Assembly (NCBI GenBank): GCA_002842935.1
Contig: PHEM01000021.1
Coordinates: 8,178 to 25,574, forward strand
DNA length: 17,397 nt
Direction: 5' to 3'
Source of the DNA: Alphaproteobacteria bacterium HGW-Alphaproteobacteria-13
Lineage (GTDB): Bacteria; Pseudomonadota; Alphaproteobacteria; Sphingomonadales; Sphingomonadaceae
Below, in pieces: positions 13,724-17,397 of this stretch (position 1 is the stretch's first letter; the number at the start of each line of letters is the position of its first letter). A model generated the notes under the pieces. It worked only from the letters and a program-made list of their open reading frames with translations, ran no database searches and had not been told where the DNA came from. Made by a program: the position numbers and the translations under genes.

Positions 13724-14952
13724 TGGAGCGCATTGCGGCCCGCCTGGGCTATGAGAAACGCGCGGAATGCGATCCGAGCTGGGCGGCGCTCGCCCCCGGC
13801 ATTGGGCACTTGGCAGGCGTATCGGCCCGCGCTGCGGAGAACCTGAGCACTGTGCTCGCCTGCGTGAACGCGATTAGCACCGCCCTTGCCTACGTTCCCG
13901 CGCTGGTTTACCGGCGCGACAGCGAAGGCAACCGGATCGAGGCGACCGCGCACCCGCTGGGGCGGATTGTTCGCGGCGGCGCTAACCCGCAAATGACGTG
14001 GCCCGATTTTCTGGAGCACTGGATCGCGAGCACGCTGCTCACCGGCAACGGCCTTTCTGTGATCGAGCGGAGCGGCAACGGGCAGCTTTCCGGCTTTCGG
14101 TATATCCCCTGGGGGCAAGTGACGGTCGCGGAGCTATCGAGCGGGCGGCTGGCCTACGACGTGTCAGACGGGCGCGGCAAGACGCGGCGCTATCTGGAAG
14201 GCGAGGTGCTGCACCTGCGCGATCGCACCGACGACGGCAAGATTGGGCGTAGCAGGCTCAGCCGAGCGGCTGAGACGGTCGCAGGCGTATCCGCTGCCAA
14301 CACCCACGCGGCAATGTTCCTGAGCAACGGCGCAAGCCCCTCGGGGGTGATCGAGTACCCCGGAGCGCTGACTACTGAACAGCGGACGAACCTGCGGCAG
14401 ACTTACGAACAGGCATTCACCGGCCCCACGAAGGCAGGGCGGACGCTAATCCTGGATGGCGGCATGGCCTGGAAGGCGGCTCAGATTAGCCCCGAGGATG
14501 CCGAGCTGCTGGAGACGCGCAAATTCGGCGTGATCGAGCTTTGCCGCTTGTTTCAGGTGCCGCCCCCGATCGTGCAAGACCATTCGCACGCGACCTTCAC
14601 GAACTCGGAGACGGCCGGGCGCTGGTTCGCGACTTTCTGCCTCGCCCCTTGGGCACGGAAGATCGAAGCCGAATTTGCCCGGTCGGTTTTCCCGACCAAC
14701 GGCCCTTATGAGCTGGAGCTGGACCTGTCCGGCTTCCTGCGCGGCGATCCGCAAACCCGCTGGGCGGCCCACAAGATCGCGCTGGATAGCGGCGTGCTGG
14801 ATGCCGACGAGGTGCGCCAGATCGAGGGCTGGAACCCGCGCGGCGATGGAGGTCAGGCAAATTTGCCCGACCTCGATAACTCCGCAAATTTGCGGACTTC
14901 CGATCAAGAGGCAAATCTGCCCCTTGAAACCGAGGGAGGCGCAAATGGCTGA
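13714..14952 (+). CDS. HK97-family portal protein
   Basis: A 412-residue portal, the dodecameric channel at one capsid vertex that docks the terminase. Family marks are ENLSTVLACVNAISTALAYV, the WPDFLEHWIASTLLTGNGLS block, VLHLRDRTDDGKIGRSRLS, and PPPIVQDHSHATFTNSE near residue 290. The start has GGAGG about 8 nt upstream. The last 35 residues are a repetitive tail with ANL recurring every nine residues, encoded by the 27-bp spaced palindromes annotated separately. The gene comes after capsid and protease, the reverse of the usual HK97 order, and its stop lies inside the next small gene. Confidence 0.92.
   Translation: MGMMERIAARLGYEKRAECDPSWAALAPGIGHLAGVSARAAENLSTVLACVNAISTALAYVPALVYRRDSEGNRIEATAHPLGRIVRGGANPQMTWPDFLEHWIASTLLTGNGLSVIERSGNGQLSGFRYIPWGQVTVAELSSGRLAYDVSDGRGKTRRYLEGEVLHLRDRTDDGKIGRSRLSRAAETVAGVSAANTHAAMFLSNGASPSGVIEYPGALTTEQRTNLRQTYEQAFTGPTKAGRTLILDGGMAWKAAQISPEDAELLETRKFGVIELCRLFQVPPPIVQDHSHATFTNSETAGRWFATFCLAPWARKIEAEFARSVFPTNGPYELELDLSGFLRGDPQTRWAAHKIALDSGVLDADEVRQIEGWNPRGDGGQANLPDLDNSANLRTSDQEANLPLETEGGANG
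14856..14949 (+). repeat. Three palindromes at exact 27-bp spacing plus a half site
   Basis: GGCAAATTTGCC (14856-14867), TCCGCAAATTTGCGGA (14881-14896, perfect 16-bp palindrome) and GGCAAATCTGCC (14910-14921, one mismatch) have centres exactly 27 bp apart; a partial copy GCAAATGGC starts at 14941. The intervening bases differ, so the palindromic part is what is kept. They lie in the portal 3' end, just before the small genes and integrase. A related AAATTTGCC lies at 16292-16300 beside attR. Confidence 0.65.
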
Positions 14953-15040
14953 CCTTCTGCTGATCGCCGCGGCGTCCGACGCGGTGCGCGAGATCGGCCG
15001 GCGCGATGGCGTCGAGCTTCATACGGTGGCTGCGGTATGA
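14945..15040 (+). CDS. 31-aa small protein before the integrase
   Basis: MADLLLIAAASDAVREIGRR followed by DGVELHTVAAV. The ATG has GGGAGG about 5 nt upstream, overlaps the portal stop, and the TGA overlaps the next start as ATGA. Such precise packing and a strong ribosome binding site support translation, but the function is unknown. It could act as a leader that couples portal translation to the genes downstream. Confidence 0.5.
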   Translation: MADLLLIAAASDAVREIGRRDGVELHTVAAV

Positions 15041-15222
15041 GCGCGCGGCGGGCCTCCCTTGTCCAGGCGGACTTCGATCGCGCTGTTGCGGCGCTGGCGA
15101 AGGTCGGCATCACGCCTGAGATCATTTTCGACCTCACCGGCGACAGGGTTATCGTGAAGGCCGCAAACGAATCGGACGCGCCCCGCTCCGATTGGCAGGA
15201 AAGGGCACCGGATCGTGTCTAA
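15037..15222 (+). CDS. Small unknown protein next to the integrase
   Basis: A 61-residue protein, start at an ATGA overlap. It has a helix (LVQADFDRAVAALAKVG), two short strands (PEIIFDLTG, DRVIVKAA) and a charged tail. Small proteins of this shape sit immediately before integrases in alphaproteobacterial islands as far as I recall. A recombination-directionality role is possible because no other excisionase is visible; this is inference. It overlaps the integrase GTG by 8 nt. Confidence 0.6.
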   Translation: MSARRASLVQADFDRAVAALAKVGITPEIIFDLTGDRVIVKAANESDAPRSDWQERAPDRV

Positions 15223-16246
15223 GCTACCTTGGCCCGGCGTGCGCCAGAAGAAGGCGAAAGGGCGTGTCTATCACTATTGGGCACGCACTACGCCTTGGAC
15301 GCGCCTGCCGGACCCCTACAGTGATCCCGATGGCTTCATGCGCGCTATGGCGCGTTTGCAGCGCATGGGGGCGCTGGAGGATGAAAGGCACCGGACGGGG
15401 ACGTTCGGCGGGCTGGTAGCTGACTATCGCCGTTCCAAGCATTTCCGCGAGACGCTGAGCGACAGCACCCGCGAATCCTATGACCGCTACCTGACGCGCT
15501 TGCTGGTCGCCTATGCGGCTGCCCCGCTTCGCGAGATGACCCCGGAGGATATTCAGCGCCGCGTGCTCGACGCCAACGAGGACACGCCGGGCGCTGCCGA
15601 CATGATGCTTACGATCCTGCGGACCCTCTATGCCTATGCTCGCAAGCGCCATCGCGGCCTGTCGGACTGGACAGAAGGGCTTGAGTATTTCGGAAACCAG
15701 ACCGAGCGCGAGCCGTGGCCGGACGACATGCTTCAGGCGGCCCTGACCAGCGACAACGAATTGTTCCGCCGCGCCGTGACCTTGGCGCTCTACACCGGGC
15801 AGCGGCCGGGTGACGTTTGCGCGATGACGTGGGGTATGGTCGCGGGTGACATGATCCGGGTGCGCCAGCAAAAGACCAAGACCGCGCTCGAAATTCCGAT
15901 GCACGACAATCTCAAGGCGATGATCGACGAATTGCCGCGATCGGAAGAGCACCTGTTTCTGCTGAGCAATCGGCGGGGCGGCCCCCTGACCAGAGAGGTG
16001 TTTCTGAAATGGTGCCAGGCATTCACCCGTAAGCTGGGCATGAACCGCACCCCGCACGGCCTTCGCAAGAATGCGGCGATCGAATTGTTCGAGGCCGGAT
16101 GCACGTCTGCCGAGGTGGCGGCCATCACCGGGCACAAGTCGCTCGCGATGCTGGAGCACTACGGCAAGCGCCGCTCGCAACCGAAAATCGCCCGGCTGGG
16201 GATGGGGAAATGGCAGGCAAAGACGAAAGGGGAACGGGAAAACTAA
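15215..16246 (+). CDS. int: Tyrosine recombinase (integrase)
   Basis: A 343-residue phage-type integrase that should recombine attP with attB in the nfrB-like gene. The catalytic set is complete: Arg197 (TGQRPGDV), Lys about 222 (QQKTKTALEI), His281 and Arg284 (HGLRKN), His307 (GHKSL) and the nucleophile Tyr316 (EHYGK). A core-binding helical domain covers about residues 64-160 (FGGLVADYRRS to SDWTEGLEYFG). The start is GTG at 15215 with AGGAAAGGG upstream, overlapping the preceding gene. It ends 65 bp before the right core. Being the last gene of the capsid block, without a promoter of its own that I can see, is unusual. Confidence 0.95.
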   Translation: MSKLPWPGVRQKKAKGRVYHYWARTTPWTRLPDPYSDPDGFMRAMARLQRMGALEDERHRTGTFGGLVADYRRSKHFRETLSDSTRESYDRYLTRLLVAYAAAPLREMTPEDIQRRVLDANEDTPGAADMMLTILRTLYAYARKRHRGLSDWTEGLEYFGNQTEREPWPDDMLQAALTSDNELFRRAVTLALYTGQRPGDVCAMTWGMVAGDMIRVRQQKTKTALEIPMHDNLKAMIDELPRSEEHLFLLSNRRGGPLTREVFLKWCQAFTRKLGMNRTPHGLRKNAAIELFEAGCTSAEVAAITGHKSLAMLEHYGKRRSQPKIARLGMGKWQAKTKGEREN

Positions 16247-16263
16247 TCGCGAAAGGGAAAACC
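16234..16263 (+). promoter_or_regulatory. Two GGGAAAAC motifs, possible integrase arm sites (right)
   Basis: GGGAAAAC at 16236-16243 and 16255-16262, 69 and 50 bp inside the right core, matching the pair near the left end in sequence and orientation. The first overlaps the integrase stop codon. Confidence 0.35.
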
Positions 16264-16286
16264 GCGCTCACAACATCCTAATTTAT

Positions 16287-16318
16287 AAAGGAAATTTGCC
16301 ATGATGGATAAGCGGCCA
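16287..16318 (+). CDS. Ribosome binding site and 5' codons of the attP-split ORF
   Basis: AAAGGA (16287-16292), an 8-nt spacer and ATG ATG GAT AAG CGG CCA (16301-16318) form a good translation start that ends in the att core. In the integrated state the frame runs into host DNA out of the glycosyltransferase frame and makes a 64-codon nonsense product ending at 16495. In the circle it continues in frame into 6081-6299. The surrounding 16276-16298 is the AT-richest spot at this end. Confidence 0.4.
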
Positions 16319-16325
16319 CTATGCC
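16305..16325 (+). repeat. attR, with 7-bp core GCGGCCA at 16312-16318
   Basis: The right-hand copy of TGGATNNGCGGCCANTAT. The element-encoded left arm (TGGATAA) imitates the host codons TGG ATC, so attP and attB resemble each other beyond the identical core. Confidence 0.8.
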
Positions 16326-17099
16326 GACGAATTCGCCGAAGCGCATGGCAAGGAACTGCCGCTGCGTTCCGCGCTGGGGGTGCCGGTCCCGTCGGCGGGC
16401 GTCGGCTGTGCGTTGCGGCGCGACGCGCTGGCGCTGCTCGCAAGCGGGCGCGGCGGCGATCCGTTTCGCGCCGACAGCCTGACCGAGGATTATGAAATCG
16501 GCATGCTGATCGGTGTCCATGGACTCAGCGGCCGCTTCGTCGATGCGGTGGATGCTGGCGGCGAACGCATCGTCTCGCGCGGCGAGTTTCCGGCCCGCAT
16601 CGGGCCTGCGGTGCGGCAGAAGGCGCGCTGGATCGCGGGGATCGCGCTCGCGGGATGGGACCATCTCGGCTGGCCGGGACGGCGCGACATGGGCTGGCTC
16701 GCGCGCTGGATGCTGTGGCGCGACCGGCGCGCGCCGCTGGCGGCGGCGGTGCTGCTCGCGGCCTATACGGGCACCGCCGTGTCGGCGCTCGCCGTGGCCG
16801 GACAGATGCTGTTCGGCTGGCGGGCGATGGAGGCGGGCGGAGGGATGCGCCTGCTGGTCGGCGCGGGCCTGCTGCTGCTGCTCTGGCGGCTGGCGATGCG
16901 CGTCGGTTTCACCACGCGCTGTCACGGCTGGCGCGAGGGGCTGCGCGCCGTGCCGCGCGCCTTCATCGCCAATATGATCGCCATCCTCGCTGCGCGGCGC
17001 GCGATCTCGCTTTATGGCCGCATGGTCCGGTCGGGCGTGGTGGTGTGGGACAAGACCGCGCACCCCGCCGCCGCCGACGCACCCGCCGCCGCGCGATGA
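16319..17099 (+). pseudogene. nfrB: NfrB-like glycosyltransferase, 3' half
   Basis: The C-terminal half of the interrupted gene, beginning YADEFAEAHGKELPLRS after the core. It carries the remaining catalytic motifs FRADSLTEDYEIG (TED) and VRQKARWIAGIALAGWD (QxxRW type), then two membrane segments (AAAVLLAAYTGTAVSALAVA and LLVGAGLLLLLWRLAM). No start codon with a ribosome binding site exists in frame near its beginning; GTG at 16380 is the first candidate. E. coli NfrB is about 745 residues with a C-terminal c-di-GMP-binding region; the rejoined protein here is 459 residues and lacks it. The stop overlaps the next gene as ATGA. Confidence 0.85.
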
Positions 17100-17397
17100 T
17101 CGTCCGCACCACGGGACCCCGCTCGCACCGCGACGCGCCCGCGCTGCGCTTTCTACTGCTGTGCCTTGGCGGCTGGACTCTGCTGCGCGTGCTGATGAAC
17201 TGGAGCGCGGTGGTTCCGGCGGCGCCCGGTCCGGCCGGACCCTCGTGGCAAGCGCCGCCGCCGGTGATCGCCGCGCCTGCCGTTCCGCCGCTCGTGGAAG
17301 CCCGGCAACTGGTCTTGCCGCCCATTCCCGTGCCTCGCCGGATAACGGCGCCTGCCGCCCGCCGCATGGCGCAAATGTGGTCCGGTCCCGATGGCGA
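17096..17397 (+). CDS. Small membrane-anchored Pro/Ala-rich protein, 3'-partial
   Basis: The ATG at 17096 overlaps the glycosyltransferase stop (ATGA) and the frame is open to the window end (100 codons). After a charged start (MIVRTTGPRSHRDAPA) comes one hydrophobic segment (LRFLLLCLGGWTLLRVLM), then a proline/alanine-rich stretch (PPPVIAAPAVPPLVEARQLV) and a basic region. This is the plan of a single-pass inner-membrane protein with a periplasmic linker. It belongs with the glycosyltransferase operon, so the element probably has a polar effect on it. No family recognised. Confidence 0.65.
   Translation, partial: MIVRTTGPRSHRDAPALRFLLLCLGGWTLLRVLMNWSAVVPAAPGPAGPSWQAPPPVIAAPAVPPLVEARQLVLPPIPVPRRITAPAARRMAQMWSGPDG

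Larger units (their letters stand above)
6074..16318 (+). mobile_element. 10.24-kb integrated satellite-like element with replication, packaging and capsid genes
   Basis: The element unit (one copy of the core) is 10,238 bp and interrupts the nfrB-like gene. Its contents run from an AAA ATPase through HNH nuclease, large terminase, HK97-type capsid, protease and portal to a tyrosine integrase, almost all on + in two chains of overlapping genes. I find no tail, connector, lysis, small terminase or CI-type repressor gene. Size and gene set resemble capsid-forming phage-inducible chromosomal islands, which make their own heads and borrow tails from a helper; a decayed prophage is the main alternative. 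Against decay, every gene is full-length, starts are well supported and both ends are intact. Confidence 0.88.

Noticed and set aside
8549..14952. Gene transfer agent cluster
   Set aside because: Presence of a tyrosine integrase, a replication ATPase, att sites and lack of tail genes do not fit a Rhodobacter-type gene transfer agent.
16276..16298. Promoter at the right end of the element reading into host DNA
   Set aside because: TATAAA is present at 16284-16289, but no -35 element lies 16-18 bp upstream (the sequence there is ACCGCG).
16301..16495. 64-codon ORF starting at the right end and running into host DNA
   Set aside because: Good start, but past the core it reads the host gene in the wrong frame and gives an Arg-rich product; it makes more sense as the 5' end of an ORF completed by circularisation.

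Overview
The window looks like a high-GC alphaproteobacterial chromosome, most likely Sphingomonadales. The chromosomal genes resemble sphingomonad versions of a TonB C-terminal-domain protein, a phosphotransferase with a DUF6285-like tail, a long-chain-type acyl-CoA dehydrogenase, PhnA, NhaA and an N4 adsorption protein B (NfrB) type glycosyltransferase. The intergenic inverted repeats containing GAGCTTGTCGAAG and GTGTCTCGACTTCG are also typical of this group. No database search was run; family names come from reading motifs.

Layout. Left chromosomal flank (1-6073): 5'-partial TonB-like protein (+), phosphotransferase (+), acyl-CoA dehydrogenase (+), a perfect 30-bp inverted repeat in a convergent gap, then phnA (-) and nhaA (-), then the first half of the nfrB-like glycosyltransferase (+). 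Right flank (16319-17397): the second half of that glycosyltransferase, and the start of a small proline/alanine-rich membrane-anchored protein that runs off the window.

Between the flanks sits a 10,238-bp integrated element bounded by a 7-bp direct repeat (GCGGCCA at 6074-6080 and 16312-16318) inside a longer imperfect repeat. Removing it rejoins the glycosyltransferase exactly in frame as 460 codons including the stop. The element carries two tightly overlapped gene blocks on the + strand. The left block is an unknown protein, a RepA/AAA-type ATPase, two small proteins, an HNH nuclease and the terminase large subunit. The right block is the HK97-type major capsid protein, prohead protease, portal, two very small proteins and a tyrosine integrase. 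Between the blocks lie a 46-aa minus-strand gene, a 141-aa unknown protein, a ribbon-helix-helix-like regulator with its own promoter and operator-like palindromes, and a 276-bp leader rich in RNA and DNA structure.

There are no recognisable tail, head-tail connector, lysis or small-terminase genes. An element of this size with its own replication, capsid and DNA-packaging genes but no tail fits a capsid-forming phage satellite (cf-PICI-like) better than a complete prophage; this is inference. Candidate control sites include an iteron-like cluster plus AT-rich palindrome in the 3' end of the ATPase gene (possible origin), three palindromes exactly 27 bp apart in the 3' end of the portal gene, four GGGAAAAC motifs near the two ends (possible integrase arm sites), and an open reading frame that becomes continuous only when the element circularises across attP.
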